A DNA stretch of 64,000 bases from Guyanagaster necrorhizus (GCF_019112545.1 NW_025064901.1:626675-690674); one strand, 5' to 3'. Numbered from the stretch's first letter, positions 34,227-47,509 are shown. Made by a program: numbers and translations. The notes: generated by a model from the sequence alone, not told the origin.

Positions 34227-36099
34227 TTACTCTCTCCATAAGACCATTGTCCTGATGGCTTAATTTAGAGATAATTCATAGTCTCATATGACATCATTAG
34301 TGTTCATATATTTCTTGTTCACTCACTGGTTAGATTCTGAGCTATATCTTTTTCAACTGACTAAATAATTGATGGTCATAGTTATTCTCTCTTTTTGTGG
34401 ATTTTGTGAAGGCAGTGATTTAAAACTTAATCAATTTCATACTGTTCTTCATCATTGATAAGTTCTGAAGCTAGAGGGAGAGGCTGTTCTTGGTTTGGAA
34501 AGGCTGGTGTGATATATAGTGAGAGAAGGGTTTTATTAAAAGCATCATAAATCTTCCAAGTGATAGAAAGATGAAGTTTGTAGATGGAAGTGCCAATTTT
34601 GATGATTATAGAAAATGGTCCTGTGTGTTTATCAGCAAGTTTCTGTTTAGGTCAAGGAAGGTGAAGATTGGTTATATCCAGCCAGACCTTGTTGGAAATA
34701 TTATAGGTATAAGCAAGCACTCAGTGTTTATTATATTATCATTTCATTACAGAGGCTATATGGATTTGAGACATCATGTATATAAAATTGGAAGATGCTA
34801 AGGTAGTGATATGTGTGCATTCAGTATGAGAGATGTTAGAGTGTTATTCATGGTTAATAAAGAAGAGGGTTTTTTCTGTAGATAAGTGGATGTGATTGTT
34901 GTATTTAAAAGCAGTGAGAGCAAGCCATTTGACTCAATCATTCTGCTGATAGTTGATGAAAAAACAAAGATACTTTTCAATCTCTTGATTGATGTGTTCT
35001 ATTTGCCTGTCTATCTGCAAGTAATATGCAGTGGATATATTGCACTAAATATTTAAGAGTTGATATAAATTGTCAAGGAATTTTAAGATGAATTATGGCT
35101 CTCAGTCTAAGATTATGACTTGAAGCATGCTGTATTTAGCATAGACCTCATTATGGAGGATTTTAGCCTATTCTTCTGAGGTAAGTTCTGTTAAGCACAC
35201 AACTAGAATAATTGCCTTTGAAAATTAGTTGATGATGATTATGATTGCATCATAGCTATTGCAATCCAATAATTGAGTGGTCATGTCAATGAAAATATGT
35301 GTTTATAGTGACTGTAGTATCTCATTTGGATGAAGAGGTATGGTCTATGATTAAATCATCAACTTTTTCTTTTGGCATGTCTCACATTCTTTCATATAGC
35401 ACTTGATATCTTAGTCTATCTTTGGCCATCAGTATTCTCAGAGTATGAGCTCTTTAATTTTGGTGATTCCTGAGTGGCCTGCTGTAGTGTGATCATGACA
35501 CATGGTGATGATTTCACCACACAGTTTTTGGTCTCTGAGAATATAGATTTGTCTATTATATTGAATCATCCTGTCTTCTTTCATTATTCTGTATTCATGG
35601 TTGAGAGATAGAGCCACTTATTGGTCCTATTTGCTGTTGTCTCTTGTGGCACTCTTGATCTATTTGTAGATCTCTTTCTCTATAGGCATTGTTATCACTT
35701 AAAAGTGTTCAGACTTTAATAATACCACTCTCTTATTGTTGTCTCTCCCCTAATCATGATCAGCTTGTCAGCTGAATAAATCTGCTTTCTTATTTGGGGC
35801 TCCAGCCTTATAGTGTAGTGTGTAGTTGTACTCAGAGAGCTCTGTGATCCATCATGCTTGCTGCTGATTCAGCTTCTAAGATTGTTGAAAATAGTGAAGG
35901 TTTTAGTGGTCAGTCTATATCTTGAAAGTCTGGACCACTCTGATTAGATAATGCTACCATTCTTCAAGAGTGAGTATTATAGCAAGGAGTTTCTTGTCAT
36001 AAATTTTATAGTTGTATTCAGTGATCATTAGAGTCTTAGACAGAAAGACTACTGATCATCATTTCTCTTCCTGTTTCTGAGAAAGCATGGCCTCAATGG
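34227..36099 (-). pseudogene. B6 pol 3' part: chromodomain, integrase, RNase H
   Basis: Minus-strand family B pol inserted in B5. The chromodomain lies at about 34280-34400, the integrase C-terminus at about 34500-34720, the integrase core and zinc finger at about 34900-35560, and RNase H at about 35870-36099. RNase H is cut after the MLSQKQE motif by insertion of B7. Stops are frequent. The rest of pol and gag are not found to the right of B7, so they were deleted or fall outside the assembled copy. Confidence 0.85.
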
Positions 36100-36559
36100 T
36101 GTTATGATTTTTCTGTTTCCTTTCTTGATTAATCCCTATTTATGCTTAGTCAGGGCACTAAACACAGGTGCTTGAGACTGTGAAACAAGGCTTAGTCATC
36201 ACAAACAGCCAAGTCAGTCATTGTCTTTCAATGCAACAGCATTGCCCAATGATGCACAATCATTCTTTTATGTATAGTAACAATGCTCAAAGACAATGAG
36301 CACAAAGGATCCAACAACACACAATTAGTAGCAGTATATTTAGCAAGGCTTGTACAGTATTTAAGAAGCTTGCTCTTGCTGATAAACTCCAGCTTTGAGC
36401 TAAAGTTTATTATCACACCACTTCCTCTTGAGCCAATCACAAAGACCTTGATGCATCACAACTATTATTCACAACCAGTGAACTCTGACATTCCACTCAA
36501 AGTGTGAAGTGATGTTAGTTTATCATATATTTTTAGTCATGTGCAACCTGAGTCTAATA
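36100..36559 (+). repeat. B7 5' LTR
   Basis: This is 460 bp, TGTTATGATTTTTCTG...GTCTAATA (decayed TTAACA end). It is shorter than the 527 bp LTRs of B1 and B2 but shares the CTTAGTCA segment, the TATA-like box and the overall order. Confidence 0.9.
36358..36403 (+). promoter_or_regulatory. B7 promoter and R-start sequence
   Basis: TATTTAAG is at 36358-36365. AGCTTTGAGCTAA is at 36391-36403, 33 nt downstream. It is a perfect 13/13 complement of the primer site at 36561-36573. Confidence 0.65.
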
Positions 36560-36560
36560 A

Positions 36561-36573
36561 TTAGCTCAAAGCT
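36561..36573 (+). promoter_or_regulatory. B7 self-priming primer-binding site
   Basis: TTAGCTCAAAGCT lies one base after the LTR. It pairs without mismatch to 36391-36403. It differs from the B1 site at several positions, each matched by a change in the R sequence. Confidence 0.75.
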
Positions 36574-36616
36574 AGTCCTTCCCTTTCCTCACACCTATTA
36601 GTGTGGAGGAAACTGA

Positions 36617-37270
36617 ATGCTCTCTATCAACCTCTCAGATCTGAACTTTGATCATGAGTTCTTCGAACTCCTCACTTCTATTGTCAGAACATTGTTGGGA
36701 TTATTGATGATTATCTAGCTGTGCCAGGGACACCATTCAATTACTGCTTGGGCCATCAGACACTACAATGAGTTTTAGCACATCTGATATATCCTCCAAA
36801 ATATAACCTTTGATCTTCCACTACATGACATTCCTGACTCCTGGCGAACATCCCACCAGCTCCCAACAGATCTCTTATCAGAAGCCAGACCTAGCAGCCT
36901 GCATCAAAAGAATGTTCAAGAAGAAGAGGGACACTGATACCCTCTCAGATGATTCAGCTAAGGCTGTGACTCTTGCATCTCAAGATTCAAAAACCTGTGG
37001 ATCTCAGAACCCCTGCTCAACCACAAGAATGAGAATGTTCTAGAGGACTTCTTCTGGCAGTCTCTCTCATCTAACCCTACTACAACCTTTTAAACTAGAG
37101 AGATTGCTGATCATGTCCGAGATTCTCTTGATGCTGCTCAGTTAGCTACAAGATTCCACCAGACATCACCTTAAAGCCAGTCTCGCAGCCCTGCCACATC
37201 TTCTCCCTGCTCAGTCAGGACAAGTGATAGGCTGGAGAGAGCACTCTTGAACTGGCTCAATGACAAGCAC
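36617..37270 (+). pseudogene. B7 ORF1 with transmembrane segment
   Basis: ATG 36617 gives MLSINLSDLNFDHEFFELL, then a hydrophobic run (TSIVRTLLGLLMII) and RHYNEF, aligned with B1 and B2 ORF1. Stops stand for Gln, Arg or Trp. The following gag is in the +1 frame, as in B1 and B2. The end is uncertain. Confidence 0.6.
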
Positions 37271-39851
37271 TGAAACAGAGAAGCTGAAGATGAGATCATA
37301 CACCGATACTTCTCTATCTGAGACACTAATGTCCTATTTAACTATGATGAAGCTCTCTGACAAGAAGAACAAAGATAGCGAACTGCACCACAGCTGGTTT
37401 GCAGTGAGCTTGAGGAGTGCATCATTGAAAGTGGCAGGTGGTGATGAGAAGCTGCTGAGTATGACAAGCAACATTGAGAGGAGCAGTGAGAAGTCAAAAG
37501 GGTCTGACTGGAAAGGGCCAACATCTCAAACTGATATGGACTTTGATCTGAAGGCATTGCCATACTCATGTCAGTCCAAGCTAACCCCTCCCTCTCCATG
37601 CCCGTCTTTAGAGAATCTAGCACTGAGTCCAATTGGTAGAGTGAGAACTGCTGGAGAAACAAAATCCTCACAGCAGAAGGAAGAATCCCTGAAACTCTCC
37701 CATGCCTCTCAATCCTGCAGTATCCCCCTCTCCAGTGAACCCCCAGTATTGACACCACATTCAGAGACAATGAGTCTCTTCTTGGACACTATAGACTATG
37801 AGTCTTTGGGACTGCTCACATCCCTGCCTGTGCACTCAGAGGGTTCCTCAGGAGCTGAGTGATTGGGCAGTTACTCGATGATGGATACAGGCAAAATGTC
37901 CAGCTCTATTACAAGTGAGTGGAGGTGGCAAGAGCGATGGGAGGAAACTGATACAATAAACATATCAGGAGTCAACCAGCCTCCACCTATCTCAATCCTT
38001 CTGATGGCCCCACCACTGGCCCCAGCACTCAGCCAGGGCAGCGGAATGACAGTCCAACTGCTAGAGGACAAGGAGAGTTCCTACACTCCATCCACTGCTT
38101 TTCCCCTTGAGAAAGGGGAGGATGATGAGGGTGCAGAGAATGAGAAAACTGAGAGTAGCAACCTACCTTGCACTAGAAAGAACCTCTCTTACCTTTTTCA
38201 AGAAGATATGGATGAAGAAGAATTGGAAAAGGCAATACAGAAGGTGAGAATGCAGGAGTACTAGGAATACTACCTGCAAGGAGTAAATTTCTTATAGTGT
38301 GATACCACTTGGGTGGCATCACAATTAGGACAATTATATTTGCATTCATCAACTAACAAAAATACAAAAATCCTGAGACATGTGGCAACTGACTATACCA
38401 CCATCCAATATAATAAGAGGCATCCAGAAGACCAGATCTGCTGACCCACAGCATATCAAATGCCAGAGCAAGAATGACCAATACCATAGTCATCATCTAT
38501 TATCTCAAAATGAGCCATATACATGGCACCCTCTATCTGAAGCACATTTTCCTACTCTGCCCTCTCATCCTGATCCATGGCTATCCAGCATTCACAGCCC
38601 CAACTGTCACTGGACAAGCTGACAACTTCATACCAGAACCCATGGACCAGTAGAAGAAGTAGGATCCTAGAGGCTCAGCCCCCTTCTGACCAAGTAAGCA
38701 TGAGTGGTGCCAGAAAAGAATCAATCAGGGATGACTCAGAAGCAGTGTGACTTGGATTCACCATATGAGATGGAGTCATAGTCTGAAAGGAAGAAGCACC
38801 ATAGGAAAGTCTAGTTGCTGATGACAACTTGCTTTACTTCTTTCCTGGACTACCATAAGAATAGCAATGACCTCCATTCTCCAATTGGCCTAACCCAATG
38901 GACACACTACCCCACAATGCTGCCATCCTACAATGCCACTCTGACCTTTTATAGAAACTCTGCTCCTTTAAGGGGGCATCTGACAACATCAACTGATTCC
39001 TCATGGACTGCAAACAATACTTTGAAGTCTACATCAGGTATTTAGGAACTGACATGAACAAAGTCATATTCACCACCTCTTACCTTGAAGAAAAAGCAAA
39101 AACATGGTGGATTCTTATCTCTCTCAACTTCCAATTGTTGACTCAGGAGCACTACTGATATCCCTCATGGCCCACCTTCAAGCAAATGCTCTACAACAAA
39201 TTTATTGATCCAGCAGTACAAGAAGTATACAAACAGAAGATCAAGGAGTACAAGATGGCTGATAAAGCAGCCATAGATTATTTCAATAAGCTGGAATGAC
39301 TAGCCAAGCTTGCTGGAATATGGGATGATACCACAAATGATGGATGAATGGTCAAGGCCCTTAAGCAAGGGATCCTCTCCTCTTACATCATGATGATTTC
39401 AGCTATTGGCATTCGAGTCCTTATGCTGAATGGATATGATGAATGGAAGGAATGGATCATCAAAATGTATAAGGAGTGATAAAGGCAGAAAGTGGAATCA
39501 ATAATACTGCAAGACTATGTAAAGAAGTCAACACCACCAACCCCAAACAAATCATCAGAGACAACTGCCAGAAAATCATTGAGACCCTCTACAGCCTCTG
39601 CTTATGGAACACAGAAGACTAGAATGAGAACAACCTATACTGAAACTGAAAAGCTGATAGACATAGATTGAATGAAGAAGGAAGACAAGTGCTTCAATTG
39701 CAGCCAAAAGGGCCACATGGCAAAGGATTGCCCAAAGAAAAAGTGGACATGTGAGGACATTAGGATGCAGATTGCCAACTTGCAGAAAGAAGAAGAAGAA
39801 CTCGGCAAAGAAATCAAGATAGAGGAAGTAAAAGACATGGCCAGTCAGTGA
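37260..39851 (+). pseudogene. B7 gag
   Basis: A long open stretch (37260-37862, about 200 codons) and a second (37863-38264) in the same frame are Ser-rich and acidic and correspond to the N-terminal half of gag. The capsid region is at about 38950-39500 (FLMDCKQYFEV). The zinc knuckle, CFNCSQKGHMAKDC, is at 39690-39731. An acidic tail ends at TGA 39849-39851, where B1 and B2 have TAG. The frame matches B1 gag relative to ORF1. It is more diverged than B1 or B2. Confidence 0.82.
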
Positions 39852-42800
39852 GTGATTCCACTGAACCAGCCAAAGGACTCTATAGTGTGCAAACAACAGC
39901 CATTGATTGGACTGATAATATCTCTGTAGTTATGCCTATACCTATTGTACCTATGCATTCAGATATACCCAGATCTTCTATCCTGCACACCAAAGAATCA
40001 CATAAAGAAAAAACTCAAGTGCCTACAAGCTGAATAGGGGCAGTGAGCCCCATTATCTGACTCAAGCCATTTGACATTGAATGGACTTGGAGAGCTATCA
40101 GAGATGCCAAAGACAAAGCAACAGCGATCACTATACTAAAAAATTGGGTTCACTGGACACAAATTGAAGAAGCCATAGATGAGGTAATCAAAGAAATGAA
40201 GGAAGCTGAGAGATGCTGAGCTCTAGAGTGGCTCGACAAACTCCATGGACTACAAAAGTTCATCTGATGAGCCAAGACACCTGGGTGAGACCTACTCACC
40301 AGGGTTCAGATTGAGACTCTTACATCTTGAATGACCCATGCTGTAACTGCCCTGATTGACAGCAGTTGCATTAGGAGCTCAATCAATTGAGCCTTTATTG
40401 ACAGGCATAAACTCTCAATCTAAGTCACAATGGCATCAATCTCAGTTTATAATGCTAACAGAACCAAGAATCAGACCAGTTCAATCACTGAATTTGTCAA
40501 GCTCAGGCTCACAATCAGGGATCATTCCAAGTGAATTGACTTAGCTATAATAGACCTTGAGACCAAGGAAATTTTCCTTGACCATAACTAGCTAATACAT
40601 CATAATCCATTGATCAATTGGAAAACCAGGAGGATCACATTTGCAAGGTGCCACTGCAGGAAAATTCCATTCAAACTGCCTGATGAAGACTCAGAAGATC
40701 GATGGGATAAAGAGATGGAGGATGGAGAAACCATCCTCACCATTGATCTCCAATAAGAAGTATATATCTGGATAGTTCATCATGCTAACAACTTGGCTGC
40801 CAAGGCTCATAAATGCAAAGTGAAAAAAACCTTTGAAGAAATGGTTTCTGAATGGGCTTGAGATTTCTGAGACCTGTTTGAAAAAGAGAGTTTTGATAAG
40901 TTACCAGAACTAAAGCCATGGAATCATGCAATTGAGTTGATCTCAAATGCTAATGCTAATTTGGATTGCAAAACTTACCCCCTTGGCAACAATGAATAAC
41001 AGAAGCTTGATAAATTTCTAGATGAGAACCTGTCCAGCAGGCAAATTTGGCTCTTCAAATCTCCCATGGCCTCACCTTTCTTCTTTATCAAAAAGAAGGA
41101 TAAAAAGCTTTGACCAGTCCAAGACTATCAAAAGCTTAATAAAATGACGATCAAAAATTATTATCCCATCAAAGTAGCAGGAGTAACAGAGTGGCCAGAG
41201 CCAGTCAAAAAGAAGGAACTATAGTCATTTCTTGGGTTTACAAACTTCTACTGACACTTCATCCAAGACTATAGCAGAATCATCTGACCAATGATCCAGT
41301 TAACTGGTAATGCCCTTTGGATTTGGGGCCTCTCCCAACAGGCAGCCTTTAATGACCTCAAGTGGTGATTAGCCAAAGACATAGTCCTTGCTATTCTCAC
41401 TCAGAAAGGGAAGTTCCAGATAGAAGCCAACTCCAGCAAAGAGGCCATTGGTGCTATACTCTCTCAGGAACAAGACAAAAAATGATGCTCAGTGGCATTC
41501 CTCTTAAAGGCACTTACTGTCATGGAATGAAACTATAAAATCTATAACAAGGAATTGCTTGCCATTATGCTCACTCTGAAAGAGTGGAGACACTATCTGG
41601 TTGGAGCTGTCAAAGTTTTTGAGATCTGGACAGATCATCAGATCTTCACTATTTCCAACAGCCTCAGAAACTTAATTGTCATCAAGTCAGATGGATCACC
41701 AAACTCAGCCAATACCAATACACACTTCATTACAAGGTGGAAACAGCAAACAAAAAGGCTGATCTTCTTAGCTGAAGGGCAGACCATGATCAGGGGGGAA
41801 CCAATAATGAGAGAATCACTCTATTACAGCCTGAACATTTCAGAGCCATGATAATGCTGACAGAAGAGAAAATTCATAAATGCATTAAAAGTGCAACTCG
41901 AGACAGTCATAAATGGAACTAACAAGTAGCCTCATCTCTCAATCATGAATGAGGGATGATGAAAGAGGAGGGATTCATTTGCTATGATGGGCAGATCTAT
42001 ATTCTCTGAGATCAGAGACTACATGGTAAAATCATTGCCATCTGTCATGACCATGCAACTGCCAATCATTCTGGCATAGCTAAAACTAAGGAGTTGATAC
42101 TGTGGGAATACTGGTGGCCAAAGATAAATAATGATATCACTATATATATCAAAGCATGTGAAGTCTGCCAAAGGAGCAAAGCATCAACCCAGGCTTGAGC
42201 TGCATCACTCCATCCAAACAAGATTTCATCATCACCATGGACTCATATCTCTGTAGATATGATCACTGGCCTTCCTGATTGTAATGACTATGATGCAATC
42301 ATCATCATCATCGATCAATTCTCTAAGACAATCATCCTGATTGCCTATTTCACTGAACTAACTTCTGAAGAATGGGCCAAAATTCTGCATGATGAGGTTT
42401 ATATCAAATATGGTATGCCCCAAGTCATCATCTCAGACAGAGGGCCTCAATTCATCTCAAAATTCCTCAATGATCTCTATCATCTATTGAATATCAAACA
42501 AAATGCATCCACCATATATCATCCACAAACTGACAGTCAGACAGAGCATGCAAACCAAGAAGTGGAAAAATACCTCCATCTCTTCATCAACTACTGACAG
42601 GATGAATGGGTTGAATGGCTCACTCTTGCCACCTTTCAACACAATAACTATGTTCACTCAGCTACCAGAAAGATGCTATTTTTCATCAACCATGGAGGAC
42701 ACTCGAATGTTATACAAACTGAATGACACCACACCTCAACCCCCACATCCATGAACTTCACTATTATCATATCCAAGATTCACACTGAGACAAAAACAGC

Positions 42801-43300
42801 ATTTGAAAAGGCTGCATTGACAATGAAGATCCAATATGATAAACACTGCTGACCTGCTCACACATACACTGCTGGTGACAAAGTGTAGCTCAACATGTCT
42901 AATCTTCATCTTCCATATCTGAAACACAAACTGGCTGACAAGTGCACTGGCCCATTTGCAATTATAGACAAAGTTGAGATCAGCACTTACAAGCTCAAAC
43001 TACTGCTAACCTGGAAGATCCATGATATCTTCAATGAAATATTGTTGATCCCATACATTGCACCCATCTTTCTCAACCAAGCATGACCTCCACCATCTCC
43101 ACCAGACCTGATTGATGACAAGGAATATTATAAAGTTGATCAGGTATTAAATCACAAAGTATGAAAAATCAGAGTGAAGAGAGGTGGAATGACTACAACT
43201 GTCGACTACCTTGTCAGCTGGAAGAGGTATAGCCCAAAATCCAACCAGTGGGTAAAGAGAAATATATGAATACCAACACAGCTATACACAACTACAAATT
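39830..43300 (+). pseudogene. B7 pol with RT catalytic core deleted
   Basis: It begins in the -1 frame relative to gag (MSDSTEPAKGL at 39848 is in this frame). The protease site reads DSSC near 40360. RT starts (SPFFFIKKKD near 41070) but at about 41165 jumps from the NYYP of the fingers to PIKVAGVTEWPEP. About 430 bp present in B1 (about 8099-8529), including YLDD, are missing. RNase H follows at about 41400-41650, then integrase (open at 42259-42597) and a chromodomain at about 43195-43290. The frame changes at least once after RNase H. It cannot reverse transcribe. Confidence 0.88.
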
Positions 43301-43346
43301 ATTCCTTAATTAAGCCATCAGGACAATAGTCTTAAGGAGGAGGTAA

Positions 43347-43523
43347 TGTTATAATTTTTCTATTTTCTTTTTTAATTAACCCCTATTTACGCTTAGTCAA
43401 AGCACTAAACACAGATGCTTAAGACCATGAGACAAGGCTTAGTCATCACAAACAGCAAAGTCAGTCATTGTTCTTCAACGCAACAGCATTGTCCAATGAC
43501 ACACAATTGTCCTTTTATATATG
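43347..43523 (+). repeat. B7 3' LTR, truncated
   Basis: About 177 bp, from TGTTATAATTTTTC to CCTTTTATATATG, which aligns with the first part of the 5' LTR. It then switches without a gap to family A RNase H sequence. The promoter half of the LTR is absent. Confidence 0.88.
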
Positions 43524-45398
43524 CTTCTGGCCATTTTTGAAGCTTTTAAACATTGGTAGCACTACCTTGAAGGCTCTGCAGACTCTATCAATATTATAAC
43601 AGACCACAAGAATCTTGAATACTTTGCCACCACTAAGATTCTAACCTGCAGACAAGTCTGCTGGTCTGAATACCTATCTCAGTTCAACCTAATAATCTGG
43701 TTTCAACCTGGAAAACTTGGTGAGAAACCAGATGCACTTACTAGACAATGGGATATCTACTTTAAAGAGAGGGATAGCTAATACACTCAAGTCAATCTCC
43801 ATAATTTTTGACCAGTGTTCACTCAAGAACAACTTTCCATGTCACTCTATACAACCTATCTTGAAGGCCCTACTCTCTGAGCCAGTGCCATTATAGATAT
43901 TGACAAGCTCCACATTGATATCAAACAAGCACAATCTTCTGACCCTACGTCCTCTGATGGCCTCTGTCAGACTAAGGCCACTTCGGAATCCTCCCCCTCT
44001 CAGTGGTCTATTGATGAATCAGACATCCTCTACTTTGAAGGCTGCATCTATGTCCTGGAGTCTAGAGATCTCCATCTCCGTATACTACAGAACAATCACA
44101 ACTACATCTTGGCAGGCCACTTTGGTCAAAATCAGACATTAAAACTAGTCCAGCAAAACTATATCTGGCCAAAGATATGCAAATACATCTGACACTATGT
44201 TAAGTTCTGCATAGTTTATGGATGCAATAAGGCACCTAGACACCACTCTTATGGGTTACTCAAACCTCTGCCAGTTCCTGAATGGCCATGGGATTCCATT
44301 TCCATGGACTTCATTGAATAACTACTGGACTCCAACAGATTCACTGCCATCTTAGTAGTCATAGAGCGAGCTAGCAAGCAAGCCATCTTCATTCCCACTC
44401 ACGACACCATTAACTCTGTGGAGCTTGCCCAACTTTTCCTTATCCACATATTCTCCAAACATGGAGTACTCAGTCACATCACATCTGACTGTGGCTCTAA
44501 ATTTGTCTCTCAATTTACTTATGCCTTAGCCATGGCTTTTGATATGGAGCTCCATCTTACCTCTGGTTACCATTCGGAGGCCAACAGACAAACCAAACAG
44601 GCAAACCAAACTCTGGAACAGTACATCTGTATCTACTGCTCCTACCAACAGGACAACTGGGACACCCTCCTACCCATTGCTGAATTTGCCTACAACAATA
44701 CCCCTAACGCATTCACTGGAATTTCCCCATTTTTCACCAATAAGGGTTACTACTCCAACATCACCATTCATCCCAAAAGAGATATCACCTCCACCTGGGC
44801 CTGAGATTTCACAGTCAACCTTGATGAACTTCATCAATTACTGAAGGATGAAATTTCTGAAGCTCAGTCTCACTACAAGATCCAAGCAGATAAGCATCAG
44901 ATTCTGGCACCTCCATTTACAGTAGAGGACAAGGCCTACCTCAGCTCCAAACATATCAAAACCACCTGCCCGACCAGAAAATTTTTGGAAGAATACCTTG
45001 GTCCTTTCAAAATTATAGCCTAACCTGATACCCACTCCTTTATTCTAAGGCTTCTGTCAGATCTCCAGTCCATTCACCCTGTCTTCCATGTGTCACAATT
45101 GGAACCCATAGAAGAAAACACCATTCCTAACCAAATCCAACCACCACTGCCTCCAGTCGAAGTCGATGAAGAAGAACATTTCGAAATAGCCTAAATCCTC
45201 AACTCTAAACTGGATCACTGGTTCTGCTGCCCACTGTTGTACAAACTCCAGTGGCTAGAATACAAAGGTACCAATGAAGAATTTGCATGATTACCGGCCT
45301 CTGAGTTCTCCACTGACAAATTCATTAGAGAATTCCACCACCAATACCCAGACAAACTAGGACTCTTGTTTAAAGTCATTCAAACATCCCATTCCTAA
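43524..45398 (+). pseudogene. A3 pol 3' part: RNase H end, integrase, chromodomain
   Basis: The first codons, LLAIFEAFKHW, belong to the second half of RNase H. The integrase zinc-finger region is at about 44030-44230, with the second Cys pair decayed. The core is in an open stretch, 44418-44804 (HITSDCGSKF, QANQTLEQY). The integrase C-terminus (FTVEDKAYLSSKHIKTTC) is near 44920-44970 and the chromodomain at about 45210-45330. TAA 45396-45398 matches A1 and A2. Stops such as TAG in place of the Arg/Gln codon after KHW are transitions. Confidence 0.92.
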
Positions 45399-45569
45399 TA
45401 CAATGCTACTCTGGACACCACCAGTGCCCCACCTTACTATTTCAATTCTAATCACTAATTACTACCATTTCAATCACTCTTACACTTTCAAATCAAAATC
45501 TTGTATTTATATTTTCTTTTTCCACTACCAACATCCGATGCCCTTTTCTATATACTTCGTACAAATATT

Positions 45570-46950
45570 TTACAAAAAGGCAGAACCTGACGGGCCCACA
45601 CCAGAACCTGAACTCTCTCCCTGCTCCTTCAACTCCTCTATATCCTTATCCAGCCCATTCAATATTGCCTCCTGAAGATCCTCTATCTCCTGATCCCTCT
45701 CATCCTTGAAAATCAGTCGGGCCTTCTTTCAGGCCTCCATCTCGGACTCCAAAAACAGCTCCGAAGGAGACAACATATTATTAGAACCATAGTCATCTTG
45801 AAGATCTGCCACAGTACTATGAACATCCACTACCTCATCTGCCAACTCATTCATGTGATGCATCAACTTGCATATCAATTTTGAAAGTTGATGGAGACCG
45901 GTGGAGACCTTCACACTGCTGATCACCTCACTCACGGTGATGCTCTTATTGAATGAACAGACAGTTTTCTTGACCTTGCAGTGAGAGCAAGTCTGCCCTC
46001 AACTGGTGCCTTTGGTTACCAGTCATGCATAACACTATGTGCCATCTTGATGACAATGCATACAACTCTCTGAAAACAAAAGCTAAGTTAAGCCAGAAAA
46101 GAAAACCAAGACACTTACTTTTACCATCCAACAATTCTTCGCCCTCTGTTGGTCCCACCACTTCCAACTTCACCTGCTTTTTGGGGCTAACAACCATCTC
46201 TGTCCCACTACTATTCACTATGCTCCTCAACCTGAATTTGCATTTATGGCCCTTCTCTACCAGACCTGCTACTCTTCTCTTCCCCTCCTGCACCTTCTTC
46301 CTCCTCTCCAGAGTCCCCTCAGATTCCTCGGACTCATTGTCTCCCTCAGTCCCCTTGTCCTGCTCATCATCAGACCCTGGAGATACAGGGTGAGCCACCT
46401 TCTTGAAGCAAAGACCAGGGCCAGGACCAAACCATTCCACCAACACTTGATGCAGCTGGAAATCAATGGCCTCTGCAGGAGTCATTTGCAACCCATCCTC
46501 TGTAACCATCCCCCTCAGCTCTACCCCCTCAGTTTCAGCTCTTGCTGCTGCCTCCACAGCCTTCCTCTCCTCAGCCTCCCTCCGAGCTGCCTCTCTCAAT
46601 GCCTCCTCTACCTCCTTTGCCTGCCTCTCCATAGCCTGCCAAACCTCCTCTCTCTTTCTCTCTAATTCCTCCCTCTGCTCCTTTTTCTATGACTCCTGGG
46701 CCACATGGTCCACCCGGACTCTCTCCTCCTGCTCCTGCTCCTCTTGCCATTTCAAATGGCTCTCCACAGCTTCCACATATTCTTCCTCCATGGTTTGCCA
46801 CTCCAGACAAAACAATTCCTTGGCCTCTTCAGGGCCATCAGGGGTGGACCCCCTCACCAGAGGCTCGGGAGTGCATGAGTGATGACATAGGCGAAGATGG
46901 TGGTTTCAGTTTAAGCTGCAAAACTCCCATGGCCACCAACAATTTTCCAT
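45570..46950 (-). pseudogene. antisense cargo gene, copy A3
   Basis: Exon 1 is 46950-46119, the intron 46118-46070 (49 nt, GTAAGT...CAG), and exon 2 46069-45570 (500 nt, TAA). The exon sum is 1332 nt, in frame (443 codons). The start, MENCWWPWEF, lies 61 bp from the 3' LTR. The coiled coil of exon 1 is well kept (a long open part, 46632-45946, runs into the intron). Stops appear in exon 1 (TGA, TAG at Trp) and in the Cys cluster (C3 is preceded by TAG; C4 is TGA). It ends 171 bp from the pol stop. Inactive. Confidence 0.85.
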
Positions 46951-47011
46951 GTGGCTCTACTGGCCATCAGGATCTGCACTCTTGAGGGCAAGAATGCTAA
47001 GAGAGGGATAC

Positions 47012-47509
47012 TGTTACATGCATGCCACTGGCCTCTGTGTCATTTCAACCAACCACAAATCCAATCATGCTACCCACTGGACTCCAGCCGCTTCCCATTA
47101 CCTACCAATTTCATTTCACCATTATCATTTCATATCTGTATTTCATATTGTAATATCTAGACCCTGAACTCAGTAGTGAATACTGACACTGGAACCCAAT
47201 GGAACCCAACTCAGAATTAGCTACCATTAGTATATAAAGCCATGTACATCATTGTAACTACTCAGTTTGAATATCAACTTGGATAAGCCATCTGCACTTC
47301 ACACTCACTTCAACTACTCTCTATCTTGTCTGTCGGATTCCGCTCCAAAGGATATTTCTATTCACTTCTCTGATGGAACTCTATTCCACCCATTCAGATC
47401 CTTGGGCTCTGACTCAAGGGTGATGTTGCCAATAGCTTTGTCAACACCCACACACTCTGCCAGACTCCATGTGTGCACTCAAGCCCACTCGATTGGCACA
47501 TTCTTAACA
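47012..47509 (+). repeat. A3 3' LTR
   Basis: This is 498 bp, TGTTACATG...TTCTTAACA, preceded by AAGAGAGGGATAC. It is followed directly by ATAGCTACCAATGA of A4 pol. Confidence 0.95.

Larger units (their letters stand above)
36100..43523 (+). mobile_element. family B element B7 (older subfamily), 3' LTR truncated
   Basis: It is inserted in the RNase H region of B6. It has a 460 bp 5' LTR, primer site, ORF1, gag, pol, polypurine tract (43334-43346) and only about 177 bp of the 3' LTR before an abrupt switch to family A sequence. The RT core is deleted. AATGG precedes the 5' LTR; the right flank is missing. Confidence 0.92.
43524..47509 (+). mobile_element. family A element A3, 5'-truncated
   Basis: It starts in RNase H at the B7 LTR break and runs through integrase, chromodomain, the antisense cargo gene, purine tract (46999-47011) and 3' LTR. 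The base after its LTR continues family A protease sequence (A4), so A3 had inserted into A4 at ATAGC. Confidence 0.92.
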
